Shown: piece by piece, positions 26,449-38,126 of the stretch | Position numbering within the stretch: position 1 is the stretch's first letter | Layout of the letters: each line of letters begins with the position of its first letter | Assembly: GCA_963762965.1 (NCBI GenBank) | Contig: CAVXME010000001.1 | Location: 558,001 to 622,000 of the forward strand | DNA: 64,000 bases | Source of the DNA: DATBAX01 sp963762965 | GTDB taxonomy: Bacteria; Acidobacteriota; Terriglobia; Terriglobales; Acidobacteriaceae | Reading direction: 5' to 3' | Position numbers and translations under genes: made by a program | Notes under the pieces: generated by a model | What the model was told of the DNA's origin: nothing | The model's database searches: none | What the model saw: only the letters and a program-made list of their open reading frames with translations

Positions 26449-28905
26449 ATGAAGCAAATTCATAAAGTCGCGATTCTTGGCGCAGGGACCATGGGCTCGC
26501 GCATCGCCGCACACTTTGCCAACGCTGGCATTCCCAGCTATTTGTTCGACATCGTCCCGAAAGACACCCCGCCAAATGCTGGGGCCGCTACGCGTAACAA
26601 AATCGCAGCCGCCGGATTGGACGCGGCGAAAAAATCAAAACCTGCGGCCTTCATGGAAGCCTCACTCGCGCGATTGGTGACGGTCGGGAATTTCGATGAC
26701 GACCTCAAGAAACTTTCGGAGGTGGACTGGATCATCGAAGCCGTGGTCGAGAATCTCGAAATCAAGCGCGGATTACTGAAGAAAGTCGAAGCCATCCGCA
26801 AGCCCGGAACAATCACTACGACGAACACCAGCGGCCTGCCCGTCGGCAAAATCGCGGAAGGCTTTTCTGACGATTTCCGCAAAGCGTGGTTTGGCACGCA
26901 TTTCTTTAATCCTCCGCGTTATATGCGGCTCCTTGAGCTCATCCCGACACCCGAAACTGACCGCGCCGCCATCGACGCCGTCGCTCACTTCGCCGACGTG
27001 CATCTCGGCAAAGGTGTCGTCTTCGCCAAGGACACTCCCAACTTCATCGGCAATCGCATTGGAACTTTTTCGGTGCTGAATGTCATGCGGCTGATGCAGG
27101 AGCTGGACCTCTCGATTGAAGATGTTGACGCGCTGACAGGAAGCGCAGTGGGCTGGCCGCGTTCCGCGACGTTCCGCACCATTGACCTCGTCGGTCTCGA
27201 CATTCTCGGGCACGTGGTCAGCAACATGTCTCGTGCGGGGGCGGGCGACTCGTCCGCCGCTCTCGATGAACGCAGCGACCTAAAACTTCCCGGCTTCTAC
27301 AAGCAAATGCTCGAGCGCAAATGGCTGGGCGACAAAACTAAAGGCGGCTTCTATAGGAAAGTTAAAGGCACAGAAGGTGGGGAAGACGAACGCCTCGCGC
27401 TGGATTGGAAGACGCTCGAATACCATCCTCGGCAGAAGCCCAAGTTTGCCGCCCTCGACATCGCGAAAAATATAGAGGATACCGGCGCGCGCATTCGCAT
27501 GCTGCTCGGCCTTGATGGCAGCACGCCGCCGAAAGGCGACAAAGCCGGCGCGTTTCTCTGGTCGGCACTCTCCGAACTTTGGACTTACTGCGCCAACCGC
27601 ATTCCGGTAATTTCCGACTCTATCGTCGAAATCGACCGAGCCATGCGGCTTGGATTTAATTGGGAGCTGGGGCCATTTGAATTGTGGGACGCCGCCGGAG
27701 TTGAAACCACAGTCGAGCGCATGAAGAAAGAAGGAAAGCCGATCGCGGCCAACGTCGAAAAGCTGCTCGGATACGGGAAGAAATCCTGGTATCTGGACGA
27801 TCCCAAGACTTCCTCCGGCCGCGCATTTTATGATCTCGCCAGTTCCAGCTACAAACCGGTCCAGGTCGCTGACGGTGTGTGGTCGGTCACTACGGCGAAA
27901 AAGTCCAATGGTGTGGTGAAAAAAAACTCTGGTGCTTCGATAGTCGATCTCGGCGACGGCGTGGCTTGCATCGAGTTCCACTCGAAGATGAACACGTTGG
28001 GCAGCGACATCGTCAGTCTCATCATTCAAACCCTGAAACCCGGGGGCCCTGGCGACAACTTCGACGCCTTCGTGATGACCAACGACGCCACGAATTTCTC
28101 GGTCGGCGCGAACCTCATGCTGCTGCTCATGTCCGTGCAGGACGAAGAATGGGACGACGTGGACCTCGCCATCCGCCAATTTCAGGGCATGACGCAGGCC
28201 ATCAAGTTCTCTCCTAAACCGGTCGTGGTCGCGGCTTTTGGCTTGACGCTCGGCGGCGGTACGGAAATTTCTCTGCACGCCCCGGCGCGGCAACCCCATG
28301 CCGAGCTTTACACAGGACTGGTCGAAGTCGGCGTCGGCCTGTTGCCCGGCGGAGGCGGCTGCAAAGAAATGTTGCTGCGCGCAGTGGACAGCGCGGAATC
28401 AATTCGTCCCGGCGGACGCGGCGAGTCGGTCGAACTGATGGAAGCCATGAAAAAAGCTTTCGAGACCATCGCCACCGCCAAAGTCGCAACTTCCGCCCAC
28501 GAAGCCCGCGCCCTCGGATTTCTCTCCAGCTCCGACCGCATCACCATGAACCGCGAGCGCGTCCTCACCGACGCCAAAGCGCGCGCCCTCGAACTCGTCC
28601 GCTCGGGATACGAGCCTCCGCAACCTCGCACCGATATCCCGGCGCCAGGAGAAAACATTCTGGCCGCGCTAAAAATGGGCGTTCACCTCATGCGCCAGGG
28701 CGACTACATCACCGAATACGAAGTGAAGCTGGCCACCAAGATCGCTGAAGTCCTCTGCGGCGGCAACGTCACCTCGGGCACTCCGGTGAGCGAACAGTAT
28801 GTTTTGGATTTGGAGCGCGAAGGATTCAAATCGCTGTGCGGCGAGAAGAAGACTCAGGAGCGCATTCAGTACACGCTGAAGACGGGGAAGACGCTGAGGA
28901 ATTAG
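26449..28905 (+). CDS. fadN: 3-hydroxyacyl-CoA dehydrogenase/enoyl-CoA hydratase fusion (FadN-like)
   Basis: The start is ATG 26449 after GAGG (a TTG codon precedes it). The order is dehydrogenase first, hydratase last, as in Bacillus FadN and opposite to E. coli FadB. The N-terminal Rossmann motif is VAILGAGTMGSRIAAHFANA. The catalytic His lies in GTHFFNPPRYMRLLELI at about 150, and a second helical domain follows. The crotonase-fold part begins at about 500, with oxyanion loop AAFGLTLGGGTEISLHAP and GLLPGGGGCKEMLLRA. It should carry out the hydration and NAD-dependent oxidation steps of fatty acid beta-oxidation. No thiolase or acyl-CoA dehydrogenase gene lies in the window. Confidence 0.92.
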   Translation: MKQIHKVAILGAGTMGSRIAAHFANAGIPSYLFDIVPKDTPPNAGAATRNKIAAAGLDAAKKSKPAAFMEASLARLVTVGNFDDDLKKLSEVDWIIEAVVENLEIKRGLLKKVEAIRKPGTITTTNTSGLPVGKIAEGFSDDFRKAWFGTHFFNPPRYMRLLELIPTPETDRAAIDAVAHFADVHLGKGVVFAKDTPNFIGNRIGTFSVLNVMRLMQELDLSIEDVDALTGSAVGWPRSATFRTIDLVGLDILGHVVSNMSRAGAGDSSAALDERSDLKLPGFYKQMLERKWLGDKTKGGFYRKVKGTEGGEDERLALDWKTLEYHPRQKPKFAALDIAKNIEDTGARIRMLLGLDGSTPPKGDKAGAFLWSALSELWTYCANRIPVISDSIVEIDRAMRLGFNWELGPFELWDAAGVETTVERMKKEGKPIAANVEKLLGYGKKSWYLDDPKTSSGRAFYDLASSSYKPVQVADGVWSVTTAKKSNGVVKKNSGASIVDLGDGVACIEFHSKMNTLGSDIVSLIIQTLKPGGPGDNFDAFVMTNDATNFSVGANLMLLLMSVQDEEWDDVDLAIRQFQGMTQAIKFSPKPVVVAAFGLTLGGGTEISLHAPARQPHAELYTGLVEVGVGLLPGGGGCKEMLLRAVDSAESIRPGGRGESVELMEAMKKAFETIATAKVATSAHEARALGFLSSSDRITMNRERVLTDAKARALELVRSGYEPPQPRTDIPAPGENILAALKMGVHLMRQGDYITEYEVKLATKIAEVLCGGNVTSGTPVSEQYVLDLEREGFKSLCGEKKTQERIQYTLKTGKTLRN

Positions 28906-28924
28906 ATGAAATACACATGATCTT

Positions 28925-29062
28925 ATGAGCCGAGAAAATCGAAACAACAAGCTTCAGCTCAAACTGAAAGCAGCCGAAGCAGATTTCCGCGAGTTGCTCC
29001 GCGCATCTCTTTATAAATGTAGTAACGGGAGCAAAGGAGTCTTTTTGACCGAGGCTCCTTAA
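28925..29062 (+). CDS. Possible small protein, 45 residues
   Basis: ATG 28925 opens a frame MSRENRNNKLQLKLKAAEAD, then FRELLRASLYKCSNGSK, ending at TAA 29060-29062. It is helical and basic, and fills the space between the fadN-like gene and the HicB-like gene. No strong ribosome site is visible. It could instead be noncoding leader. Confidence 0.3.
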   Translation: MSRENRNNKLQLKLKAAEADFRELLRASLYKCSNGSKGVFLTEAP

Positions 29063-29079
29063 AAGCAGGCTGGTTTGAA

Positions 29080-29286
29080 ATGAAATATCTGGTCATCTAC
29101 GAAAAATCTGAGACTGGTTGGGGCGCCTATGTCCCCGATCTGCCGGGTTTGGGTATCGCCGCCAAGACACTCGATGAAGCCAAGGAATTGATCCGCGAGG
29201 CAATCGACTTCCATCTCGAAGGCATGCGCGAACACGGAGATGCGATTCCTGCTCCGAGTGCGACCACCGAGTACATCACGGTCTGA
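29080..29286 (+). CDS. HicB-like antitoxin-family protein
   Basis: At 68 residues it matches the HicB partial RNase H-like fold: MKYLVIYEKSETGWGAYVPD, LPGLGIAAKTLDEAKELI, REAIDFHLEGMREHG. HicB proteins neutralise HicA mRNA interferases. No HicA-like double-stranded-RNA-binding frame lies on either side, and there is no C-terminal DNA-binding domain, so this is a solitary HicB-like protein. A terminator follows. Confidence 0.85.
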   Translation: MKYLVIYEKSETGWGAYVPDLPGLGIAAKTLDEAKELIREAIDFHLEGMREHGDAIPAPSATTEYITV

Positions 29287-29376
29287 CCGGTTCTGGTCGG
29301 ACCGATCCTCAAAGTAATATTGACTTCTAAAGAAGCGCTACCAATACTTGCTTGCAGCTGGACAGGTTAGTGTGCG

Positions 29377-29406
29377 CCGGGCCGGAAACGGTCCGGTTTG
29401 CTTTTT
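29377..29406 (+). terminator. Rho-independent terminator after the HicB-like gene
   Basis: CCGGGCCG, loop GAAA, CGGTCCGG (one G-U pair) followed by TTTGCTTTTT. Confidence 0.8.
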
Positions 29407-29515
29407 GCAGGAAAAGTATTCAGATCATCCCCGCCCTCAGCGTGTTTCATCCCGCCGTCGCACTAGCGTAAGATATCCGGGTTTCCGCACAAATTCATTT
29501 TGAAGGATCCTGCTC

Positions 29516-31633
29516 ATGCGATGGATCACTCTGTTCGCGTTCTTGATGGCTTGCCTACCGGCCCAATCCCAGGAGACGTCCATGAATTCCGCCACGACGA
29601 AAAGCCAGTCCGCCGCGAATCTTCAGCCAGCGTGGTTGAAAGATTCCAGCACCAAGCTCGAGAATGAACTGACCGCAAAATACGGCGAGCCGCAGCGATC
29701 GCACATTCAGCGCGGACTGCATCAGGTGAGCGAATTCTGGCGGACGGAAGATGGCGACGCGGCGACGTTTGAGGATTTCGTCCGCGCCAATTTTGCCGGT
29801 GATCAGGCCACACTCGACACCATGTTCACCCGCTTCCAGGACCTGCTCGAACAACTCTACGGGCACATGCACGAGATCAGCCGGGAGTTCAATCAGCAAT
29901 CCGACCTCGATCTGGGACCGGTGCTTCCCTTCGACGAAATTTTCGGCGGCTACGATCCGTCGGCACACATCACCGACGATTTTTTCCAGAATAAGCTGGC
30001 TTTCGTCGTACTGCTGAACTTTCCGCTGACCACACTCGACCAGCGCCTGAAAGATGGCGCCACCTGGAGCCGCAGGCAGTGGGCCGAAGCCAGGCTCGCG
30101 CAGAACTTTGATAAACGCATTCCCGCCGACGTCAACCTTGCCATCGCCCAGGCAGGCGGCGAAGCCGGACAATACATCGCGCAATACAACATCTGGATGT
30201 ACCACCTGCTCGACCAGCAGGGTCAGCGCCTGTTTCCGCCGAAAATGCGCCTGCTGAGCCACTGGAACCTGCGCGACGAGATCAAAGCCGACTACGCCGA
30301 TCCGAAAGATACGCTGGCAAAACAGCGCATGATCCAGCAAGTGATGGAGCGCATTGTCACGCAAACCATCCCTGCGGTGGTCGTCGATAATCCGAATGTA
30401 GATTGGAATCCGTACAGCAACGAAGTAACGCCTGCCGCGGTGAAAGATTCTGATTCGCCTGTAAGAACCGATCAGAAGATCGGCAACACGCGTGAACCTG
30501 ACACGCGTTACGCGATGCTGCTAAAGACATTCAACGCTTCGAAGAAAGCCGATCCCTATTCGCCGACTGCGCCTACGCTGATCGACCGTCGCTTCGACGA
30601 AGACCGCGAAATCCCAGAAGCGCGATTGCAAGCAATGCTGGAAAAAGTTCTGACCTCACCTCAGGTGGCACAAACAGCAAAACTGATTTCCTCCCGCCTG
30701 GGACGCCCGCTCGAGCCCTTTGACGTCTGGTACAACGGCTTCCGTCCCGGCAGCTCTCACTCCGAAGCACAGCTGGACGAAATGGTTTCCAAGAAATACC
30801 CAACTGCCGCAGCCTATCAAAAAGACATCCCCAACTTGCTGATGAAACTTGGTTTTGCACCCGACCGTGCCCAGTATGTTGCCAACAACATTATCGTCGA
30901 CCCGGCACGTGGTTCCGGCCACGCCATGGGCGCGCAGATGCGCGCGGAAAAAGCCCACCTGCGCACTCGCGTGGAAAAGAACGGCATGAACTACAAAGCC
31001 TTCAACATCGCCGTGCATGAGATGGGACACAACGTGGAGCAAACGTTCTCACTGAATGACGTTGACTACACGCTGCTGCAAGGCGTGCCCAATACAGCAT
31101 TTACCGAAGCGCTGGCATTTGTGTTTCAAGGGCACGATCTGGAGCTTCTCGGCTTACCTGCACCCGATGCCAAGAGCCAGGCAGAAAAAACTCTCAACGA
31201 TTTCTGGGCCACCTACGAAATCGCCGGAGTCGCTCTCGTCGATATGGGAGTCTGGCACTGGATGTATGCTCATCCCGACGCGACGCCGAAACGGCTCAAC
31301 GATGCCACCGTGCAAATCGCAAAAGACATTTGGAACCGTTACTACGCTCCCGTCTTTCACCAGAAAGACGTTGTCCTGCTTGGCGTTTACTCGCACATGA
31401 TTGATTCGTTCTTGTATTTGCCCGATTATCCCATCGGGCACATGATTGCGTTCCAGATCGAAGAGCAGATGAAAAAATCCGGCAGCATTGGCCCGGAATT
31501 CGAGCGCATGGCAAAGGTTGGCCACGTGACTCCTGACCTGTGGATGGAGCACGCCACCGGACATCCCGTTGGCCCGGAAGCGCTGCTCGAAGCGACGCAA
31601 AAGGCACTGGCCGCTGCGGGTTCCACACCTTGA
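29516..31633 (+). CDS. Exported M3-like zinc peptidase
   Basis: The 705-residue protein has a short signal peptide (MRWITLFAFLMACLPAQSQE). It is all-helical, with the zinc motif HEMGHNVEQTF at about residue 502 and a Glu downstream in PNTAFTEALAFVFQGHDLEL, the pattern of M3 oligopeptidases. GMNYKAFNIAV precedes the motif. It lacks the cytosolic PepF/Dcp consensus in the N-terminal half and so belongs to a distinct exported branch. Probably degrades short peptides outside the cytoplasm. Single-gene unit. Confidence 0.85.
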   Translation: MRWITLFAFLMACLPAQSQETSMNSATTKSQSAANLQPAWLKDSSTKLENELTAKYGEPQRSHIQRGLHQVSEFWRTEDGDAATFEDFVRANFAGDQATLDTMFTRFQDLLEQLYGHMHEISREFNQQSDLDLGPVLPFDEIFGGYDPSAHITDDFFQNKLAFVVLLNFPLTTLDQRLKDGATWSRRQWAEARLAQNFDKRIPADVNLAIAQAGGEAGQYIAQYNIWMYHLLDQQGQRLFPPKMRLLSHWNLRDEIKADYADPKDTLAKQRMIQQVMERIVTQTIPAVVVDNPNVDWNPYSNEVTPAAVKDSDSPVRTDQKIGNTREPDTRYAMLLKTFNASKKADPYSPTAPTLIDRRFDEDREIPEARLQAMLEKVLTSPQVAQTAKLISSRLGRPLEPFDVWYNGFRPGSSHSEAQLDEMVSKKYPTAAAYQKDIPNLLMKLGFAPDRAQYVANNIIVDPARGSGHAMGAQMRAEKAHLRTRVEKNGMNYKAFNIAVHEMGHNVEQTFSLNDVDYTLLQGVPNTAFTEALAFVFQGHDLELLGLPAPDAKSQAEKTLNDFWATYEIAGVALVDMGVWHWMYAHPDATPKRLNDATVQIAKDIWNRYYAPVFHQKDVVLLGVYSHMIDSFLYLPDYPIGHMIAFQIEEQMKKSGSIGPEFERMAKVGHVTPDLWMEHATGHPVGPEALLEATQKALAAAGSTP

Positions 31634-31711
31634 AATAAAGCCGGAAACACAAGGTCTTCACCATTACCACGGTAACTTGATGGTGCCCGATCGTGTACCT
31701 ACGATGGCATT

Positions 31712-33643
31712 ATGAGTTACCTGGCTCTACTGTTCTGTCCCGACGAAAAGACCGCCCGCGTGGTCACGCAAGTCCTGACTGATCTTGAATTTAGCATTGA
31801 AGTGTGCTCCGAGCCTTTTGCCGCGGTCAAGAAGTTAATGGGACAGCATTTTGACGCAATTGTGGTGGACTGCGAGAACGAGCAGAACGCGACCCTGCTA
31901 TTCAAGAGCGCGCGCAACTCCGGATCCAATCAGAGCGCGCTTGCCGTGGCCGTGGTCGAAGGACAGGCGGGAGTCGCCAAAGCTTTTCGCATCGGAGCCA
32001 ACCTTGTCCTCACCAAACCGATCAATGTTGAACAGTCGAAGGGCACGTTGCGCGTAGCTCGTGGTTTGTTGCGTAAGGCGGATTCGTATAAGCCTCCCGT
32101 GACGACACCCGCAACCCAGCCCGCCGCGCCCACTTTCAAAGCAGCGCGTCCGGCGGCTCCGGCTACAGTCACGCCCAAACCAGGGTTCAGCGGATTCCCC
32201 GCGCAACGAACCCTGATCGAGCCCACCGTTTCGGATAAGACTTCTTCCGCATTCGAACTCCAGCCGGACCCGACTCCGGAACCCGAGCCAACCGAGGCGG
32301 CCATGTTGGAATCGATGTCCGATTCGATCGAGAGCCAGCGTCCGTCGCAGCCGTCCGCAAGTTCTGCTCCTTCGAAGGAATACCCGTGGCAGCCGGTTTC
32401 CAAACCACTTTCAGAACCTATGGCGTCCGCTCTGAAGCGCGCGGCCGAAGCGGCCAGCAAGACGCCAGCGGTTCCGCCGTCCGCGCCCAAGCCAGCGGCT
32501 CCGCCGTCCCGTCCCGCCGACTCCGCGAAGAGCTGGCCCGCCGCGCACAGCATGCCGTCGGCGCAAGGTTCAGCCAGTGCACCGGCTCCAGCTCGAGAAA
32601 CTCCCCGCAGCATCGAAACGTTTGGGCCGAAACCGGCAGCGTCGAAACCGTTGCACTCAGAATTGAAAGAGGCCGAGGCGCCCCGACTGGTGGGGAAGGT
32701 TTCTGCGCTTGACGAACTGCCAGAGGAGACGCCTCTCTTCTCCGCGATGCAAGGCCAGCAAAAAGCCTCTGGCGGCGGAAAGAAAATTTTCCTGGTCGCC
32801 GTACTTGCGATGGTCGCCATTTCAAGCACTTACTACTACATCTCTCAACATCCAGAAATCGCTCCGGCATTTTTGCAGAAATTTACGCACACTCAAACCG
32901 CTCCGGCGCCAGTCCAGACCCAAGTTCCAGTTCCAGTCCCGGTTAAACCGCAGGCGGCCGTCGTAGCTCAAACCGCAACTCCAGCGCCGACAGCCGCTGC
33001 CCCAGCGGAAACTTCCGACCAGCCGTCAGACTCCGCCACCGCCAACTGGCAGATCGATCCCATTGAAACCAGCGAAGCATCGGCGCCCCCAAAGCGGGCC
33101 ACGAAGCCCTCGGCGGCAAAGAGTGCTTCAACAATTGCGGCAAAAGCAAAACTGGCGAACCCAACCCCAGCGCCGGGAAAGAAAACCCTCACAGTTGCAA
33201 AAGCAGTAGCGCCGGTGAAGACCAAGGCGCCTGCTCCGGAAACCGTCCCGACGATTGCTCCTCCGGCGTTGGGAATCAGCTCGGGCGCAACCGACAAGGC
33301 CATCGCGGGCATCGCTAGCGCAGCTGGATCGGCCGTCCCCGCGCCGCTGACCCCGCAAACCCTGAGGATTTCCCAAGGCGTTACGCAGGGCCTGCTGATA
33401 AAACGTGTCGCTCCCATTTATCCGCTCTCTGCCAAGCAAATGCACATTCAAGGCACGGTCGAGCTCCAGGCAACCCTCGGCAAAGACGGTAAAGTTTCAA
33501 GCGTGAGAGCGCTCAGCGGCGACCCGCTCCTGGCTCGCGCCGCGATTGATGCCGTGAAGCAATGGAAATACAAACCCTACACTCTGAACAGTGAGCCGGT
33601 AGAAATCCAGACGCAGATCACAGTAAATTTCAAACTGCCGTAA
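31712..33643 (+). CDS. REC-TonB fusion: receiver-like domain, TM helix and TonB C-terminal domain
   Basis: The 643-residue protein has no signal peptide. Residues 1-125 form a receiver-like domain (LALLFCPDEKTARVVTQVLT, DAIVVDCENEQ with an Asp at the phosphoacceptor position, and NLVLTKPIN with the conserved Lys). A Pro/Ala/Ser-rich linker of about 230 residues follows, then one transmembrane helix at about 357-378 (KIFLVAVLAMVAISSTYYYI) and a second Pro/Ala-rich stretch. A TonB C-terminal domain occupies about 556-643 (KRVAPIYPLSAKQMHIQGTV, AAIDAVKQWKYKPYTLNSEP). Topology would place the receiver in the cytosol and the TonB domain in the periplasm. The linkers repeat PAAP and PVPVP-like words. 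Such an architecture would couple a cytosolic signal to outer-membrane receptors, which is inference. Confidence 0.85.
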   Translation: MSYLALLFCPDEKTARVVTQVLTDLEFSIEVCSEPFAAVKKLMGQHFDAIVVDCENEQNATLLFKSARNSGSNQSALAVAVVEGQAGVAKAFRIGANLVLTKPINVEQSKGTLRVARGLLRKADSYKPPVTTPATQPAAPTFKAARPAAPATVTPKPGFSGFPAQRTLIEPTVSDKTSSAFELQPDPTPEPEPTEAAMLESMSDSIESQRPSQPSASSAPSKEYPWQPVSKPLSEPMASALKRAAEAASKTPAVPPSAPKPAAPPSRPADSAKSWPAAHSMPSAQGSASAPAPARETPRSIETFGPKPAASKPLHSELKEAEAPRLVGKVSALDELPEETPLFSAMQGQQKASGGGKKIFLVAVLAMVAISSTYYYISQHPEIAPAFLQKFTHTQTAPAPVQTQVPVPVPVKPQAAVVAQTATPAPTAAAPAETSDQPSDSATANWQIDPIETSEASAPPKRATKPSAAKSASTIAAKAKLANPTPAPGKKTLTVAKAVAPVKTKAPAPETVPTIAPPALGISSGATDKAIAGIASAAGSAVPAPLTPQTLRISQGVTQGLLIKRVAPIYPLSAKQMHIQGTVELQATLGKDGKVSSVRALSGDPLLARAAIDAVKQWKYKPYTLNSEPVEIQTQITVNFKLP

Positions 33644-33796
33644 ATCCTCAAAACCAACATGCATACCTGGGGGCGGACGCCCTCGTCTGCCCCTTTGCCA
33701 TGATCCACCACGCGGCGAAAGTCTCCGAACCCAGCGTTATAATGTAGAGATATCCGCTCGCTGAAATTCGTTTCTGTGAGGGGCCGGGACAAATTC

Positions 33797-35789
<1,993 letters not shown>

Positions 35790-36891
35790 CGGGCGAATCG
35801 CGGTCCCCGAAATGGGTGAACCGTTGCTTCAACCGCTCCACCGTCGATCGCCATTTGGGCGTCGTCGGCTTACAAACTGTATTTTGATTTCCAAAAAGAC
35901 CAATTTCATCGACTGCCTCGTTAAGAGGAACGGTTTGTAGCCATTTGACTGCTACAAAATACTCGCAATGATCAGGGTCGTTGGCGAACTCCCGATGATA
36001 GTCACCTTCCTTTAGCGCCTCCCATGCTGCGAGCGTTCCTTGCGGCACGTTAATTTGAAAGGATGAGAAGGGCTGGGGGTGTCCGGTTATGCGGCCTACC
36101 CCAACAAAACCATATCCCGGCGCTTTGACCCACACGCGATCACCAGGATTGAGGAGCTTGAGAGTATTGCTGTACCACAAGCCTCCGCCGGCAGAAATGA
36201 ATCCGTATTGAACCGCTTCTGCCCAAGAGCGTGATTCGCCTTGACCGAAAGAAGCATAGAATTCGCCGTTCCAAGGCTCCTTCGCGTCTTGTGGCGATAC
36301 CGTAGCGTTCACTTGAGTCTGCGCGGGATCATGCAGCCAAGAACGACTGATAAATTGCTCGGAACCGTGAGCAAAGACCTGGAAGGAGATGACATTGATT
36401 GGGACCTCCCTTCGGTTGAGATAACCGATGATTCGCTCAGTGCTGTCATCGAGTGCTGCCGCCACGATGAATATTTGGTGTGACTTGAACGCCTCTTCGC
36501 CTAGGGCTTGCTTGAAGCGTAACCTAAAATCATCCGCAAGGTTGTGGCCGGGGGCGAAGCGACTATATATGTTTGCGACATCCTCGGATCGAAGCGATTC
36601 AAGCCAACTTGCATAATCGAGCGCTTGTGCGACGACCTCCCGCGGAGTTCGATTGCGTTTGAGCTCGATTAAGACAAGTGAGCCATCTGGTGCCAGCGCC
36701 AGAAGGTCAATTCGCCCGCCAAAAGGAGTTTCTTCTTGCTGACCAATCAGCATCCATTCGTCCGACAAGATCTCTGGCCTAGCAACGATCATTGTCTCCA
36801 AGAGCTGTTCGCTCGCTAATGATGAAGGCGACAACTGCAATGGCTGCGCAGCGATTTTCCAAATTGAATGTCGAATGGGCATTGGAGTCAA

Positions 36892-37098
36892 CCTTTCCGT
36901 ACTGGGTAGCCCAGACTCTTGAGCCTAATTCTACTCTCGAGGGTCCCGTCCAAGCTCCGCTTGGGCGGGGATTTTTCTCGGCGGAGAGCGTAGCCGTGTC
37001 GATGAAAGACGGTCCACTTCCCAACCCAATCACTTCTAGGATTTGACAAGTCCTCCCCCATTCTGATAGCACCTTAAAAGGTGCTCTATGGAGGACTC
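36892..37098. other. Divergent spacer before the TA island
   Basis: Contains GTCCAAGCTCCGCTTGGGC (a short hairpin near 36949-36967) and the antitoxin promoter. No gene seen. Confidence 0.4.
37043..37085 (+). promoter_or_regulatory. Promoter and palindromic operator of the Phd-ParE module
   Basis: A consensus -35 TTGACA sits at 37043-37048. The -10 is poor (ATAGCA region, 37065-37072) and is overlapped by the palindrome AGCACCTTAAAAGGTGCT at 37068-37085, 13 bases before the GTG start. This is the arrangement expected for antitoxin autorepression. Confidence 0.5.
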
Positions 37099-37389
37099 GT
37101 GCTGGACATCACTAAGGACATTCAATCCCTGACCACCTTTCGCCGGCGATCCGGTGATTTCATGAAGCAAATCAAGAAGAGCAAGCGGCCGGTCGTGCTT
37201 ACCGTGAACGGCAAGGCGGCGGCGGTGGTCCAGGATGCCGAGGCCTATCAACGCCTGCTGGATGTGGCCGCCAGCGCCGATGCGGTGGAAGGCATCCGGC
37301 AAGGGATGGAAGATGTAAGAAAAGGAAGAATCAGGCCAGCAAAGGAATTCTTCGAGGAATTCGAAGCCAAGCATGGCCTACCTCGTTAG
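37099..37389 (+). CDS. Phd/YefM-family antitoxin
   Basis: GTG 37099 lies six bases after GGAGG; an in-frame GTG at 37081 falls inside the operator palindrome. The protein (96 residues) has the Phd N-terminal fold: SLTTFRRRSGDFMKQIKKSK, RPVVLTVNGKAAAVVQDAEA, YQRLLDVAA. A C-terminal toxin-binding tail (GIRQGMEDVRKGRIRPAKEF) follows. It overlaps the toxin gene by 17 bases. The protein should bind the upstream palindrome and neutralise the ParE-like toxin. Confidence 0.9.
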   Translation: MLDITKDIQSLTTFRRRSGDFMKQIKKSKRPVVLTVNGKAAAVVQDAEAYQRLLDVAASADAVEGIRQGMEDVRKGRIRPAKEFFEEFEAKHGLPR

Positions 37390-37687
37390 GATCGCATCGC
37401 GTGCCGAACGCGATCTTGCTTCCCTGCATGGGGAAATCGATGCCTCGGATTCCGCCACCGCCCGGCAGTGGTATCGAGGTCTCAAACAAGCGATTCTGAG
37501 CTTGAGCGAGAAACCTAACCGCTGTCCGGCCACACCTGAAAACAAGAAGCTCAAGCATCTCCTCTACGGCGCAAAGCCCCACCTCTATCGCGTCATTTAC
37601 CGCATCGACGGCCGGCGGGACCTGGTTGATGTGCTCCACATCCGTCACGGCGCTCGGCGAAAATTTCGCGCTTCTGACCTAACGTAG
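37373..37687 (+). CDS. ParE/RelE-superfamily toxin
   Basis: At 104 residues: MAYLVRIASRAERDLASLHG, TARQWYRGLKQAILSLSEKP, LLYGAKPHLYRVIYRIDGRR, VDVLHIRHGARRKF. The RVIYRID strand and terminal HIRHGAR are hallmarks of the ParE/RelE fold. Whether it targets gyrase (ParE) or mRNA (RelE) cannot be decided. Second gene of the module. Confidence 0.9.
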   Translation: MAYLVRIASRAERDLASLHGEIDASDSATARQWYRGLKQAILSLSEKPNRCPATPENKKLKHLLYGAKPHLYRVIYRIDGRRDLVDVLHIRHGARRKFRASDLT

Positions 37688-37691
37688 GGTG

Positions 37692-38126
37692 TCAGCGTTT
37701 CAGATAATCCACCGGCGACAGAATCTTCACATCCCGCCACGGATGCATCCCCAGCAAATCCGCATCGCCGGTAATGATCGCGTCTGCCCTTCCGTTCAGT
37801 GCCACTTCCAGAAACTTATCGTCCCTCGGGTCGCGACACTCGCGGACTAGCTGAATGATCGGCACAAGCTCCGCCGCATTGGCCAGCTGACGGAGGAATT
37901 GTTGCCGCTCCTCACGGCTAACATAACCATCCAGCTTTTTCCGGAATACAACATCAGCTAGTTCGCTCATCGTGGCTTCGGAAAAGAGGAGCAAGCCGTT
38001 ATCCAACGCCTGGTCAACGGCTCGACGTAGAACCGACAGCGGAAGAATGATCGCGCTGACGAGTACATTGGTGTCGACGACGTTGCGGGCGATGGTTCGC
38101 GTCATTCTCTCGACAACATTCAACAT
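37692..38126 (-). CDS. PIN-domain toxin (COG1569-like)
   Basis: The 144-residue protein has NVVDTNVLVSAIILPLSVLR with the first catalytic Asp, an acidic cluster RECRDPRDDKFLEVALNGRA and ADAIITGDADLLGMHPW, together giving the PIN RNase active site. Its ATG shares one base with the antitoxin stop (TGATG), so translation is coupled. In VapC-like modules it would cleave tRNA or other RNA when released. Confidence 0.9.
   Translation of the reverse strand: MLNVVERMTRTIARNVVDTNVLVSAIILPLSVLRRAVDQALDNGLLLFSEATMSELADVVFRKKLDGYVSREERQQFLRQLANAAELVPIIQLVRECRDPRDDKFLEVALNGRADAIITGDADLLGMHPWRDVKILSPVDYLKR

Noticed and set aside
27280..28299. 339-codon minus-strand frame inside the fadN-like gene
   Set aside because: Antisense of conserved dehydrogenase/hydratase motifs; no start signal.
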